A DNA stretch of 64,000 nt from Acetobacteraceae bacterium (GCA_024280945.1 JAMXLO010000028.1:28818-92817), one strand, 5' to 3'. Positions 1 through 8,407 are shown, counted from the first letter of the stretch. A program made the numbers and translations. Notes: generated by a model from the letters alone, not told the origin.

Positions 1-135
1 GTGCACGCCCCAACCGGCTTGACCTTCTGGGTGGTTGCCGCGGCGCCAGGCTGGGACACGCTGCATCGCTTCCGCACGCTGCTCACCGCATTGAATTTCA
101 TCCGGCCCGTCCTGGCCGAGCCGGATGCACCATAG
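1..135 (+). CDS. C-terminal end of an unidentified protein (truncated by window edge)
   Basis: Frame 1 is open from the first base to a TAG stop at 133-135 and encodes the last 44 residues of a protein. The piece holds a hydrophobic stretch (TFWVVAAAP) followed by an amphipathic helix and ends LAEPDAP. The family cannot be named from this fragment. It converges on the beta-propeller gene that ends at 172, and no clear terminator separates them. Confidence 0.5.
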   Translation: MHAPTGLTFWVVAAAPGWDTLHRFRTLLTALNFIRPVLAEPDAP

Positions 136-171
136 GGTTACACACGAACTGGCATTCTGCCGGTTGTCCAA

Positions 172-1299
172 TCAGCCCGACATATGATGGGAGCCATCCG
201 CCATCACCATCGATGGCGTCACCTCAGGCGTCAGGCTTCCAAACAGGCCGTGCTGTTCGTCCTGCAGACCAGCGGTGAAGTAGATTGTGTTCGGGTCACC
301 GGCCGACCCGCCATTGCCTGGAATCAGCTCCCAAAGGTCGGGGATTACGATGGGTTGGCCGTTTGCATCGGTAAGCTTCCCGACAAACTTATCGTCGTGG
401 CTCAGGTCGAACGCATCGATGGTGCCGCTGCCGAAGTTACCGACCAGCAGGTCGCCCGCAAACCTGCCGAAGCTGTCAGGAGCAATGGCGAGACCCCAAG
501 GCGAGTCGAGCGGCCTACCCGAGGCGACGCGGTGCAGCAGATGCCCCTCCAGGTCGAACTCGTCCACGAAGCCGTTGCCCTTCCCGGCAACATCGTCGTG
601 CTTTTGATCATCCTGCATCGCGAATGTCACAAACAGCTTGTCGCCAAGCACCTGGACATTGAACGGTGCGAAATCTGTCGGCATGTTCGGATCGGTGAAA
701 CCCTTTACCTGATCGAAGTTCCGGTCGAACATGTCGACCGTGCCGTGGCGGAAATTTGCTGCATACAGCATCGGCCCATCATCGGTCTGTGCGATCGCCA
801 AACCTTTGTAGACTGCGCCAAGACCCAACGCCTCGCTGCCGTCCGCAGGATCGATTGACTCGTTCACCGCGATGATGGACTCGGTTCCCCCATTCCACCC
901 CGAGATGGTGCCGTCCTCGGTCACGAACAGGAAGGTCGCGGGCTTGCCGTTCATCAACGTGAACGCATTGCTCGATGCGAACGAATTGAACACCTGCCCG
1001 GTCGGCGCAGCCGGATCTCCCCCCGGAGTCGCGGGAGCGATGGTGACCGCCGGGATGACATTCAATGTCAGGCCGCTGGCGGTAAGGCTATCGATGCTGG
1101 CGAGGCCGGTGCCGTTCTCGGAAATCCAGAACGGACTCGTAGGGCTGTAGGAAACACCCCACGGGTTGACAAGATTCGGATCGGTCTCTTGGGCAGGGAC
1201 GGATCCGTCAGAGATCAGATTGGTTTGCGTGAAGGTCGTCAGGTTGCTCTGGGTGAGGGGCGTCGGCGCAACGTGTCGTTGATGGGCGTGACTGTCCAT
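172..1299 (-). CDS. TIGR03118-like beta-propeller protein
   Basis: The 375-residue product resembles the TIGR03118 family, NHL/SMP30-like beta-propellers of unknown substrate. Visible propeller-like segments are LVNPWGVSYSP near the N-terminus, then AANFRHGTVDMFD, SPWGLAIAPDSFG and VGNFGSGTIDAFD, each a strand turn ending in a Gly/Asp motif. The start chosen is the ATG at 1299, because AGGAG lies eight bases upstream; the frame stays open for 16 more codons without a better site. No signal peptide is evident, so location is uncertain. The role is not established for this family; an extracytoplasmic binding or esterase-like role is only inference. It is the last minus-strand gene at this edge. 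Confidence 0.75.
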   Translation of the reverse strand: MDSHAHQRHVAPTPLTQSNLTTFTQTNLISDGSVPAQETDPNLVNPWGVSYSPTSPFWISENGTGLASIDSLTASGLTLNVIPAVTIAPATPGGDPAAPTGQVFNSFASSNAFTLMNGKPATFLFVTEDGTISGWNGGTESIIAVNESIDPADGSEALGLGAVYKGLAIAQTDDGPMLYAANFRHGTVDMFDRNFDQVKGFTDPNMPTDFAPFNVQVLGDKLFVTFAMQDDQKHDDVAGKGNGFVDEFDLEGHLLHRVASGRPLDSPWGLAIAPDSFGRFAGDLLVGNFGSGTIDAFDLSHDDKFVGKLTDANGQPIVIPDLWELIPGNGGSAGDPNTIYFTAGLQDEQHGLFGSLTPEVTPSMVMADGSHHMSG

Positions 1300-1633
1300 G
1301 GCTGCATCTCCTGTTGAAGCTGCGATGACACGGCCAGACCGCCGCATCGAAGCCGGCGCTTCGGTGCGGTGACCGTCGACAGCAAGACGCTTCCGGCTTC
1401 AGCCCCGTCCTTGCTCACGCTCTGTTGTTCGGCGCCGAATCGACCTGGCAATGACCACCTACATAAGTGCAGATGGTAACCAGCACTGGTCCCAGATCCG
1501 TTGCGTCGAGGATAGCCTGGCTCCCTTCGGCGAGAAGGAGCGCGCGGACGCAGCCGCGCTCAAATCTGCAGAGCGCCTGCAAGCTGGCGCCTACAGGCGG
1601 CTCCACGCGGGAACCAGCAACTACGACCCCGTC
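1300..1633. other. Intergenic stretch without a supported gene
   Basis: This 334-base stretch separates the stop of the small membrane protein gene from the beta-propeller start. Short open frames exist on both strands, but none has a ribosome binding site plus a protein-like composition. It probably holds the promoter of the beta-propeller gene. I see no convincing terminator. Confidence 0.4.
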
Positions 1634-1963
1634 CTAGCTCTGTGTCCCGGTCAAGGCAGCACCCAGCCACGCTGCTGCCGTCCAAAGTACGAGAAGAACG
1701 ACATAACAACGGGCTGTCAAAGGCGGCAGAGTCGCGTCCTCGGACAAGGGAGCGCCGCGATTGAGCGCCAGGGCGGTCATCGGCACGAACACGACAAAGC
1801 TCGCCACACCGGCAACAATTAGACCCGCCACGCTCGCCTGCCAGCCGAACAAGATTCCCGGCACGCCCGTGGCCAGGACAAATGGCAACCCCAGCAGCCG
1901 ACCTCTCGCATCCCGCAACGAGGGCCAGGCAAGGGCAGGCGTCGTCTGTCGAAGTGAGCGCAT
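1634..1963 (-). CDS. Small integral membrane protein after cysI
   Basis: A 109-residue protein with two or three hydrophobic segments: LLGLPFVLATGVPGILFGW, SVAGLIVAGVASFVVFVP and CYVVLLVLWTAAAWLGAAL. The ATG is two bases beyond the cysI stop, so translation is probably coupled to cysI and the gene belongs to the sulfite-reduction operon. I do not recognise the family. A role in sulfite/sulfide transport or in anchoring the reductase is possible from position alone, with no motif to support it. Confidence 0.6.
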   Translation of the reverse strand: MRSLRQTTPALAWPSLRDARGRLLGLPFVLATGVPGILFGWQASVAGLIVAGVASFVVFVPMTALALNRGAPLSEDATLPPLTARCYVVLLVLWTAAAWLGAALTGTQS

Positions 1964-1965
1964 GG

Positions 1966-3663
1966 TCAGCTCCGCAGTTCAGGAGAGAGATCGGCGTGGA
2001 ACCTGTTGCCGCTGGTCGTCGGGCGGATATGGCCGGCGCGGATAGCGAAGTCGCCAAACCGCTCACCAGCATGACGGCCTTCGGCGTAATCGCGCAGCAG
2101 CGTCCCCAGAGCAGCCACGATCGCATCGCCATCCACGTCGCGGCGATACAGCTTGTTCATACGCGAGCCGTCGAAAGCGCCGCCCAGGTAAAGATTGTAG
2201 ATACCGGGGCTACGACCGACCAGGCCGATCTCCGCCAGATAGGGCCGGGCGCAGCCATTTGGGCAGCCGGTCATGCGGATCGTGATGTCGTCCTGCGCCA
2301 GTCCAACGCGCTCCAGTTCGTCTTCCAGGCGCGTGACAAGGTCGGGCAGATAGCGTTCGCTTTCCGCAAGGGCCAACCCGCAGGTCGGCAGCGCAACACA
2401 TGCAAGCGCATTGCGCCGCAGCCCGCTCACCGGTGCCACGAGCCCGTGCTGTTCCAGCAACATGGTGACCTCTTGTTTGCGGTCCGGCGGAATGTCGGCC
2501 AGCACGAGGTTCTGGTTCGGCGTAATGATGAAGCGCCCGATGCCCAGCTCGGCGATGGCATGCAGGCCGGCTAGTTCACGGACGCGACCGTTTTCTACGA
2601 ACAGTGTGCAGTGCCAGGCACCGTTGTCTCCCTGCACCCAGCCGAGCCGGTCGCCATTGTCGGTGAAGGCAAACGAGCGCGCAGGCGTCAGTGCATACCC
2701 CAGCCGCTGATCCAATTCGGCACGAAAGGCGTCCAGGCCCATGCGTTCGATGGTGTACTTGAGCCGCGCGTGTTTGCGGTCCGAGCGATCGCCGAAGTCG
2801 CGCTGCACCGTCACCACTTTCTCGGCCACGTCGACCGCCTGCTCGGGTGAGCAGAAGCCGATCACGTCGCCGGTGCGCGGAAAGGTGTCCGGCTCGCCAT
2901 GCGTCATGCCCATGCCGCCGCCGACCACGACATCGTATCCGGCGATTCTCCCGCCCTCTTCGATCGCGATGAACCCTAGATCATGGGCGAATACATCGAC
3001 GTCGTTGTGCGGCGGCAGTGCAACGGCGATCTTGAATTTACGTGGCATATAGGTGCGGCCGTAAATCGGCTCGTCCTGCTCCTCGCTGCCAGCAATTTGT
3101 TCTCCGTCGATCCAGATCTCGTGCCAGGCTCGGCTCTTCGGCAACAGGTGCGCTCCGATTGCTTGTGCCAGCCCAGCCACCTCACCGTGCGCCCTGCTCT
3201 GCCACGGATTGACTCGTGCGATGACGTTGCGATTCACATCACCACACGCCGAGATGGTGTCGAGCAGCGCGTCATGAAGGCCGCGAATGGCCTGGCGCAG
3301 GTTGCTCTTGATGATGCCGTGGAACTGGATCGTCTGTCGCGTCGTCAGCCGCAGCGTGCCGTTGCCGCGTTCGCATGCAATCATCTCGGCGGCCAGCCAC
3401 TGCGCTGGTGTCAGCACACCACCCGGCACACGCAGCCGCGCCATGAAGATGAACGCCTTCTCCATCTTCTTGCGCCCGCGCTCGGCACGCAGATCGCGAT
3501 CGTCCTGCAGATAGATGCCATGGAATTTCGTCAGCTGCTGGTCGTCGTCCGACAGCGATCCCGTCTCTGCACGGGTCAATCCGTCGGCGATCGTGCCGCG
3601 CAGAAAGCGGCTGTTGGCCTTGATCGCCTCGTTGGCCGAAGGCGGCCGCACATCAGTAGACAT
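1966..3663 (-). CDS. cysI: Sulfite reductase hemoprotein (beta) subunit
   Basis: A 565-residue assimilatory sulfite reductase hemoprotein, which reduces sulfite to sulfide using a siroheme coupled to a 4Fe-4S cluster in the cytoplasm. The cluster/siroheme cysteines are present as C422-x5-C428 and C467-x3-C471 (CPNGC). The 39-residue step from C428 to C467 matches E. coli CysI (C440 to C479). The N-terminal parachute-like half contains RLTTRQTIQFHGI. The start at 3663 (MSTDVRPP) overlaps the cysJ 3' end by 11 bases, and the frame remains open upstream only as a shadow of cysJ. Its partners are the flavoprotein cysJ and the two siroheme enzymes encoded upstream. Ferredoxin-type nitrite reductase is the alternative, but the adjacent cysJ argues for sulfite. 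Confidence 0.93.
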   Translation of the reverse strand: MSTDVRPPSANEAIKANSRFLRGTIADGLTRAETGSLSDDDQQLTKFHGIYLQDDRDLRAERGRKKMEKAFIFMARLRVPGGVLTPAQWLAAEMIACERGNGTLRLTTRQTIQFHGIIKSNLRQAIRGLHDALLDTISACGDVNRNVIARVNPWQSRAHGEVAGLAQAIGAHLLPKSRAWHEIWIDGEQIAGSEEQDEPIYGRTYMPRKFKIAVALPPHNDVDVFAHDLGFIAIEEGGRIAGYDVVVGGGMGMTHGEPDTFPRTGDVIGFCSPEQAVDVAEKVVTVQRDFGDRSDRKHARLKYTIERMGLDAFRAELDQRLGYALTPARSFAFTDNGDRLGWVQGDNGAWHCTLFVENGRVRELAGLHAIAELGIGRFIITPNQNLVLADIPPDRKQEVTMLLEQHGLVAPVSGLRRNALACVALPTCGLALAESERYLPDLVTRLEDELERVGLAQDDITIRMTGCPNGCARPYLAEIGLVGRSPGIYNLYLGGAFDGSRMNKLYRRDVDGDAIVAALGTLLRDYAEGRHAGERFGDFAIRAGHIRPTTSGNRFHADLSPELRS

Positions 3664-5305
3664 CGCGCAGGTACCTCCCTTCGCGTCGCAGCACGTCCAG
3701 TGCGTCCGCCCCAAGCACCTGCTGCAGTGTCGCGTGCACGTCCTTCGCCATCGCGTTGGCGTCGCCGCACACGTAGATCGCCGCACCCTCCTGCACCCAC
3801 GCGAAGAGTTCGCGTCGTGCATCCAACAACGCGTGTTGCACGTAGCGTTTCTCTGGCTGATCGCGTGAGAAAGCGACATCCAGCCGCGTCAGCACGCCGC
3901 GCTTCAGCAGGTCCTGCCACTCGAGCTGGTACAGGAAGTCATGCGTGTAATTGCGGTGCCCGAACACCAGCCAATTGCGGCCACGCGCGCCGATCGCGTC
4001 GCGCTCCTGCATGAAGGCTCGGAACGGTGCGACACCGGTGCCCGGCCCAATCATGATGATCGGCCGGTCCGGATCGGCCGGCAGCCGGAAATGCGTATTA
4101 GGCTTCAGGAACACCGGAATCCGGTCGCCGCTCTTGCGCCGCTCGGCCACATCCACCGAGGCAACACCGTGGCGGGCTCGCCCATGCGCCTCGTAGCGCA
4201 CCGAAGCAATCAGCAGATGCGCTTCATCGGGCACCGCCTTGCGGCTCGACGCAATCGAGTAATAGCGCGGAGCCAAGGGCCGCAGCAGCGACAGCAGCTC
4301 TTCCTCGCTCATCCGCCGCCTGTCGGATTCGAGCAGGTCGATCACCTGCCAGCCTTCGACCCGCGGCGACCGCGTCAGCGTCGTGATGTCGTATTGCTCG
4401 ATCAGCCGCGTGCGCAGCGATGCATTCGCGGCAAGCCCGGTCGCGTCCAGCACAGCGTCGACCAACGCCGGATCGTTGCGCGGGATGAAGCCCAGCGAAT
4501 CGCCGGGCTCGTACTCGATCCCCGATCCCTCCAGCGAAAGCTCGACATGCCAGGTGTCGGACGTGGAGCGGCTGCCGGACAGCCGGATGCGCTCGGTGAT
4601 CTCCGCCTCGAACGGCCGCGTCCGGTTCCAGCCGGAAACCCCGGTTGTCGGACGCGCGAAATCGACATGGATGACAGCACCGGCCTCGGGTTCACCGACC
4701 TCGGCCTGCAACACGCCGAGAGTGCCATCGATCCAAGCACCGGCTGGCGCTTCGTAGTCCAGGTCGCATTCGACCCGTTCAGCCACACGCCTCGCGCCGA
4801 GAGCGGCAAAACGCTCGTCAAACAACCGGCCGGTTTCGCAGAACTTCGCATAGGCGCGATCACCCAAGGCCAGCACAGCGTAGCGGACGTTCTCCAAGCG
4901 TGGCGCATCGTCGGCCATCAATGCGGCAAAGAAGTCGGCCGCGCGCTGCGGCGGGTCGCCCTCGCCCCACGTGGACGCGATCACCAGCAGGTTCTGTATA
5001 CCGGCAATCTGTGCCGGCGTGGCGTCCGCCATGTCCAGCAGCCGTGCCGCGAATCCAAGTTTGCCGGCGGCCTTCCGCGCGACATCGGCGAGCATCTCGG
5101 CATTGCCGGATTCGGTGCCGAACAGGATCGTCAACGGCACGCGCCGTGCCGGCGGTGCGACGGTTGCGGGCTGCGGAGTGTTGGCCGCCTGATAGCCGGC
5201 CAGGAACCCGCTCAGCCACGTGCGCTGTTCTGCGCTGCTGCCGGAGATGATCCGGTTCAATGCGACGATCTGATCCGCCGGGAACGGCGCGGTCTCAGGC
5301 AGCAT
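3653..5305 (-). CDS. cysJ: Sulfite reductase flavoprotein (alpha) subunit
   Basis: A 550-residue NADPH-dependent diflavin reductase that passes electrons to CysI. Domains in order: flavodoxin-like FMN domain (FGTESGNAEMLADVARKA, about residues 60-200), the CysJ-type FAD/connecting domain with RYYSIASS, and the NADPH domain with GPGTGVAPFRAFMQER. It ends in GRYLRDVY, the typical CysJ tail with a C-terminal aromatic residue over the flavin. Length is close to E. coli CysJ (599), with a shorter interdomain linker. It overlaps the SUMT gene upstream by 11 bases and cysI downstream by 11 bases, which indicates one tightly coupled transcript. Confidence 0.93.
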   Translation of the reverse strand: MLPETAPFPADQIVALNRIISGSSAEQRTWLSGFLAGYQAANTPQPATVAPPARRVPLTILFGTESGNAEMLADVARKAAGKLGFAARLLDMADATPAQIAGIQNLLVIASTWGEGDPPQRAADFFAALMADDAPRLENVRYAVLALGDRAYAKFCETGRLFDERFAALGARRVAERVECDLDYEAPAGAWIDGTLGVLQAEVGEPEAGAVIHVDFARPTTGVSGWNRTRPFEAEITERIRLSGSRSTSDTWHVELSLEGSGIEYEPGDSLGFIPRNDPALVDAVLDATGLAANASLRTRLIEQYDITTLTRSPRVEGWQVIDLLESDRRRMSEEELLSLLRPLAPRYYSIASSRKAVPDEAHLLIASVRYEAHGRARHGVASVDVAERRKSGDRIPVFLKPNTHFRLPADPDRPIIMIGPGTGVAPFRAFMQERDAIGARGRNWLVFGHRNYTHDFLYQLEWQDLLKRGVLTRLDVAFSRDQPEKRYVQHALLDARRELFAWVQEGAAIYVCGDANAMAKDVHATLQQVLGADALDVLRREGRYLRDVY

Positions 5306-6065
5306 GACGTTCTCCTTCTGGCTGGCATGCCGCGAGCAGCGGCTGCAGCGCGACGACAGGGCCGATCACGATCAGCGTCGGCAGATGCTTTGGAATGGTG
5401 CCGCCGACGTGCGCAGCGTCCCCCAGTGTGGTGACGACCACATGCTGGCGCGGCGTCGTTGCCTCGCTGACGAAGGCCACTTGTTCGGCAGGGTCGCGGC
5501 CCGCGGCGAGCAGCCGCTCAGCGATCGCGTCCACCTGGCGCAGCGCCATGTAGAGCACCAGCACATCGGCGCCCCGCGCCAGCGCTGCCCAGTCAACGTC
5601 AGGCAGTGCACCAGTCGTATCGTGACCGGTGACGAAGGCGACGCTGTGAGCCAGGCCACGATGAGTGACCGGAATGCCGGCCGACGCCGTGCCGCCGAGG
5701 CCAGCGCTGATGCCGGGGATGATGCGAAATGCAACGCTCGCCGCGGCAAGCGCCAAAGCCTCCTCACCTCCGCGACCGAATACCAGAGGATCGCCGCCTT
5801 TCAGCCGGACCACCCGCAGGCCGTCGCGCGCCAGCGAGATCAAGCGCTCGTTGATGCGCAGTTGCGGCACCTGATCGCCGCCCGCCCGCTTGCCCACCGC
5901 CTCCAATCGCGCCTGTGGCGCAAGCGCGAGAATCTCGGGCGACACCAGCGCGTCGTGCAGCACGACATCGGCCTGGGCGAGCGCCCGTGCGGCATGCAGC
6001 GTCAGGAGCCCTGGATCGCCGGGGCCCGCCCCAACCAGCCAAACACTGCCCATCTCGAAGGTCAT
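5295..6065 (-). CDS. cobA: Uroporphyrinogen-III C-methyltransferase (SUMT)
   Basis: A 256-residue tetrapyrrole methylase that adds two SAM methyl groups to uroporphyrinogen III to give precorrin-2, the branch point to siroheme. The sequence shows VWLVGAGPGDPGLLTLHA near the N-terminus, LKGGDPLVFGRGGEE in the middle and IPVTHRG in the SAM pocket. The start is the ATG at 6065, which overlaps the stop of the upstream precorrin-2 dehydrogenase (ATGA). In enterobacteria these two activities are fused as CysG; here they are separate adjacent genes. Placement before cysJ-cysI ties cofactor supply to sulfite reductase. Confidence 0.92.
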   Translation of the reverse strand: MTFEMGSVWLVGAGPGDPGLLTLHAARALAQADVVLHDALVSPEILALAPQARLEAVGKRAGGDQVPQLRINERLISLARDGLRVVRLKGGDPLVFGRGGEEALALAAASVAFRIIPGISAGLGGTASAGIPVTHRGLAHSVAFVTGHDTTGALPDVDWAALARGADVLVLYMALRQVDAIAERLLAAGRDPAEQVAFVSEATTPRQHVVVTTLGDAAHVGGTIPKHLPTLIVIGPVVALQPLLAACQPEGERHAA

Positions 6066-6610
6066 GCCAGCCACCCGTTGGCCCTCAGCAGCGCATCGGT
6101 CTCCGCGCCCACGTCGCGCCCCTGCTCGCGCCAAGCCATCCGATAGCCGCGCAGCAGGCGCACCCGCTCGCCCCATTCGGGTCCGAACTCTGCCGCCAGC
6201 CGCGTGCGGATGCGTGCTGACAGCCCGGGGCTGGCCCCTCCGGTGGAGGCGGTCAGCAACAGGTCCCCGCGGCGAACTTCGGCAACACTGTGGAAGTCAC
6301 ACAGCTCGGGGCGGTCCTCGACATTGACCAGCACCCGTTCCGCGCGCGCCAGCGCCGCAAGCTCCTTGGCGGCATCGATCGGCAGGCCGGCGATCCAGAG
6401 CGCCTGCAGCGGCGCGATGTCGGAGGGGGTGGGGAGTAACTGTCGAAGCGAGTCCCTGGGAGCCTGCTCAAGCCCGTCGAGCAGGTCCGCGAACAGCAGC
6501 AGGTTCTTCGCACCACCGGCACGCAACGCGAGAAACCGCCGGAGCGCCGCGTGACCACGACCGGCCACCGCCATCGCCACCGCCGCTGGATCGAGTGCAA
6601 CCGGGATCAT
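6062..6610 (-). CDS. Precorrin-2 dehydrogenase / sirohydrochlorin ferrochelatase-type protein
   Basis: A 182-residue protein matching the N-terminal CysG/Met8 module that oxidises precorrin-2 with NAD and may chelate iron to make siroheme. Visible parts are ALRRFLALRAGGAKNLLLFAD (Rossmann start), ERVLVNVEDRPELCDFHSVAEVRRGDLLLTAST (the conserved VN-D-CDF-PA-like segment) and GASPGLSARIR. The usual glycine-rich loop of the Rossmann fold is degenerate (MIPVALDPAAVAMAVAGRG), which is odd but seen in compact members. It is the first gene of the siroheme-cysJI operon and is preceded by a candidate operator at 6669-6687. Confidence 0.88.
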   Translation of the reverse strand: MIPVALDPAAVAMAVAGRGHAALRRFLALRAGGAKNLLLFADLLDGLEQAPRDSLRQLLPTPSDIAPLQALWIAGLPIDAAKELAALARAERVLVNVEDRPELCDFHSVAEVRRGDLLLTASTGGASPGLSARIRTRLAAEFGPEWGERVRLLRGYRMAWREQGRDVGAETDALLRANGWLA

Positions 6611-6668
6611 GAAGGTCGTGCCAACTCATGACGTAAAATCCAGCCAGACAGAGAAGCATTTTTCTCCT

Positions 6669-6710
6669 GGGCGCAAGATATGCGCCCGCGATAAGTATTT
6701 TATTCTCCCG
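6669..6710 (-). promoter_or_regulatory. Inverted repeat and AT-rich promoter region of the siroheme/sulfite operon
   Basis: A perfect 7-bp inverted repeat, GGGCGCA-AGATA-TGCGCCC, spans 6669-6687, 59 bases upstream of the first gene of the operon. Next to it lies ATAAGTATTTTATTCT (6691-6706), one of the few AT-rich runs in this GC-rich DNA; on the minus strand it reads AATAAAATACTTAT and could contain the -10 element. The repeat could be a repressor site just downstream of the start site or a hairpin in the 5' leader. Which regulator would use it is not visible. Confidence 0.45.
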
Positions 6711-6808
6711 TCATCGCGCTCGGGATAGTTCTCCACTCGTGCATCGCCCGACGGGAAAAACCTCTCCGCGATCGGCAGCATGGTTGCCGGGGCCCCGCAG
6801 TGATTATG

Positions 6809-7095
6809 GAGCTGGCGCGCTGGTCCCACGGCATCCATCCGTCCGTCGCCGCTCTGCTAGGCTATCACCACGGTGGGCCTCGGGGTGATGCGATGTGCTG
6901 CTGGCGCAGATTCCCGCTGTGCTGCGGGTGGACGTCTACGTCACCGCCGCCCTTGCCGGCTCGCTGGTCATGGTCGCCGACCCTCGCATCGCCATGCAAC
7001 GCACCACCGCCACGTTCGGGTGTGCTGTCCGCTTCACGCTGCGCATGCTCGCGGTCTGGCAGAACTGGCGGCTGCCGACAGCGGGCGCGCGCTGA
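6809..7095 (+). pseudogene. Decayed second half of a TRIC/UPF0126-type cation channel gene
   Basis: Three consecutive frame segments together read like the second repeat of the UPF0126/TRIC membrane protein family: ELARWSHGIHPSVAALLG (from 6809), then AITTVGLGVMR (from 6861), then DVLLAQIPAVLRVDVYVTAA and on to VWQNWRLP (6892-7095). The family signature is GGG(V/I)(I/L)RDxLL-x-xPxVL followed by YATAALxGALV, and the C-terminal FxLRxLAxxxxWRLP is also present. The reading frame changes near 6860 and again near 6891, and the first half of the protein is missing. It is therefore a 5'-truncated, frameshifted remnant with no sign of expression. Confidence 0.75.
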
Positions 7096-7105
7096 CCGGC
7101 GCCGT

Positions 7106-8296
7106 TTATTTGACCATCGCCGGCTCGCGCACCTCCGCCCTGCGGAAGGCCGGCATCACCTCCTCCGCGAAGCGCTGCAACTGCTCCAACGCCTCGGACT
7201 TCGGCACACCGACCGACAACGACACCGAAATGCGATCCAGCGCCGGATATTTTTCCTCCAGCGCCTTGAGGTGATCGATGACTTCCTGGGCGTTGCCGGT
7301 GAGGAAGCCGCCCGCCGCCACAGCGTCCTCGATCTTCGGCAGCTTTGCCGTTGGCGCGCGCTTCGGATCGCGCATGATCTCCACCTGCTCGTCGGTCATC
7401 GCGCGCACCAGGCGCAGCTCGCCGAACATCTTCATGTTCTCTTCGTAGTACTTGCGGGCGCGTTCGATGCCGTCCGCCTTGCTCTTGCCCATGTAGAAGT
7501 GGAAGCCGAAGCACAGCCGTTCGCCCAGCTCGATGTGCTTGCCCAGCTTGGCGTGCGCCTCCTGCCAGCCCAGCACCACCTTGTGCATCGCGCCGCCTTC
7601 GGCCGAGCCGCCGCCGACCATGCCCTGGATGCCGTGCTTGGCCATGAACTCCATCGCGCGCCCCGTGCCGCCCTGGATCGGCTGCCACGTCTCCACCGGC
7701 AGGCGCACTGGCCGTGGCACAAGTGTCAGGTCCTTCAGCGTATAGCCGCGATACGGCACCTCGGGAGGCAGCGTGTAGTGCTTGCCCTTGTGGCTGAACG
7801 ACTCGCTGTTGAACGCCTTGAAGATGATATCGACCTGCTCCTCGAATAGCTCGCGATTGGCCGGCTGATCGAGCAGCGGCGAGCCGAATGTCTCCACCTC
7901 GCGCGTGTGATAGCCACGCCCGAGGCCGAAGATCACCCGCCCCCCCGACAGGATGTCGGCCATCGCGTAGTCTTCAGCGAGGCGCAGCGGGTGCCACATC
8001 GGTGCGATGTTGAAGCCGCAGCCAATCTTCAGGTTCTTGGTTACGTGCGTGAGGTGAAGAGCCATCATCAGCACGTTCGGGATGCACTCGGTGCCTTCAC
8101 GCTGAAAGTGATGTTCGGCCATCCAGAACGCGTTGTAGCCATGACGATCCATCAGCACCGCCATCGACTGCGCCTTCTCCAGCGCCGTGGCGAGATGAGC
8201 ATTGTCATACAGCCTGTCGTTGATCGGCGTTCCGGCGTAGCCGATGTCGTCCAGATCGACATGGCCCGCGTAGAGGCTGTCGAATTTCGTGATCAT
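7106..8296 (-). CDS. Luciferase-like (LLM) flavin-dependent monooxygenase
   Basis: A 396-residue TIM-barrel oxidoreductase of the bacterial luciferase-like family, which uses reduced FMN (or F420) to oxygenate or oxidise small organic molecules. Family marks are FWMAEHHFQREG near residue 60, NLKIGCGFNIAPMWHPLRLAEDYA, DILSGGRVIFGLGRGYHTREVE and the GTGRAMEFMAKHGIQGMVGGG segment. GGAGGA lies six bases before the ATG. A palindrome that could bind a TetR-type repressor is 28 bases upstream (8324-8339). The gene stands alone on this strand; its substrate is unknown. Two other LLM genes occur at 11.9-14.1 kb and one at 59.3 kb. Confidence 0.85.
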   Translation of the reverse strand: MITKFDSLYAGHVDLDDIGYAGTPINDRLYDNAHLATALEKAQSMAVLMDRHGYNAFWMAEHHFQREGTECIPNVLMMALHLTHVTKNLKIGCGFNIAPMWHPLRLAEDYAMADILSGGRVIFGLGRGYHTREVETFGSPLLDQPANRELFEEQVDIIFKAFNSESFSHKGKHYTLPPEVPYRGYTLKDLTLVPRPVRLPVETWQPIQGGTGRAMEFMAKHGIQGMVGGGSAEGGAMHKVVLGWQEAHAKLGKHIELGERLCFGFHFYMGKSKADGIERARKYYEENMKMFGELRLVRAMTDEQVEIMRDPKRAPTAKLPKIEDAVAAGGFLTGNAQEVIDHLKALEEKYPALDRISVSLSVGVPKSEALEQLQRFAEEVMPAFRRAEVREPAMVK

Positions 8297-8323
8297 GCCG
8301 CGTCCTCCCGAGGAGCAGGGTTA

Positions 8324-8339
8324 CCTACCGTATGGTAGG
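8324..8339. promoter_or_regulatory. 16-bp palindrome, candidate TetR-family operator
   Basis: CCTACC-GTAT-GGTAGG is symmetrical in its outer six base pairs on each side and sits 28 bases upstream of the LLM gene start at 8296. Size, symmetry and place fit a TetR/AcrR operator overlapping the promoter or start site. No TetR regulator gene lies in the window, so the partner is unknown. Confidence 0.45.
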
Positions 8340-8393
8340 GCGTGGCTGCCGATGCGCAAGGCGACTGAGACCCAGCTCGTCTGTTTGCCTTGA

Positions 8394-8407
8394 TTGATCC
8401 GGATCAA
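8394..8407. promoter_or_regulatory. Perfect FNR/FixK-type box (TTGAT-CCGG-ATCAA)
   Basis: TTGATCCGGATCAA is an exact match to the TTGAT-N4-ATCAA consensus of FNR, ANR, DNR and FixK regulators. Its centre is 59.5 bases before the L,D-transpeptidase ATG at 8460. A class II start 41-42 bases from the centre would give a leader of about 18 bases, and GATACA at 8433-8438 is placed as a possible -10. It could also act on the divergent LLM gene (start 8296). A Crp/Fnr regulator with the matching recognition helix is encoded at 48634. Confidence 0.65.

Noticed and set aside
3941..5434. 497-codon plus-strand frame opposite cysJ
   Set aside because: Antisense shadow of cysJ and the SUMT gene caused by GC-rich codon bias; no motif of its own.
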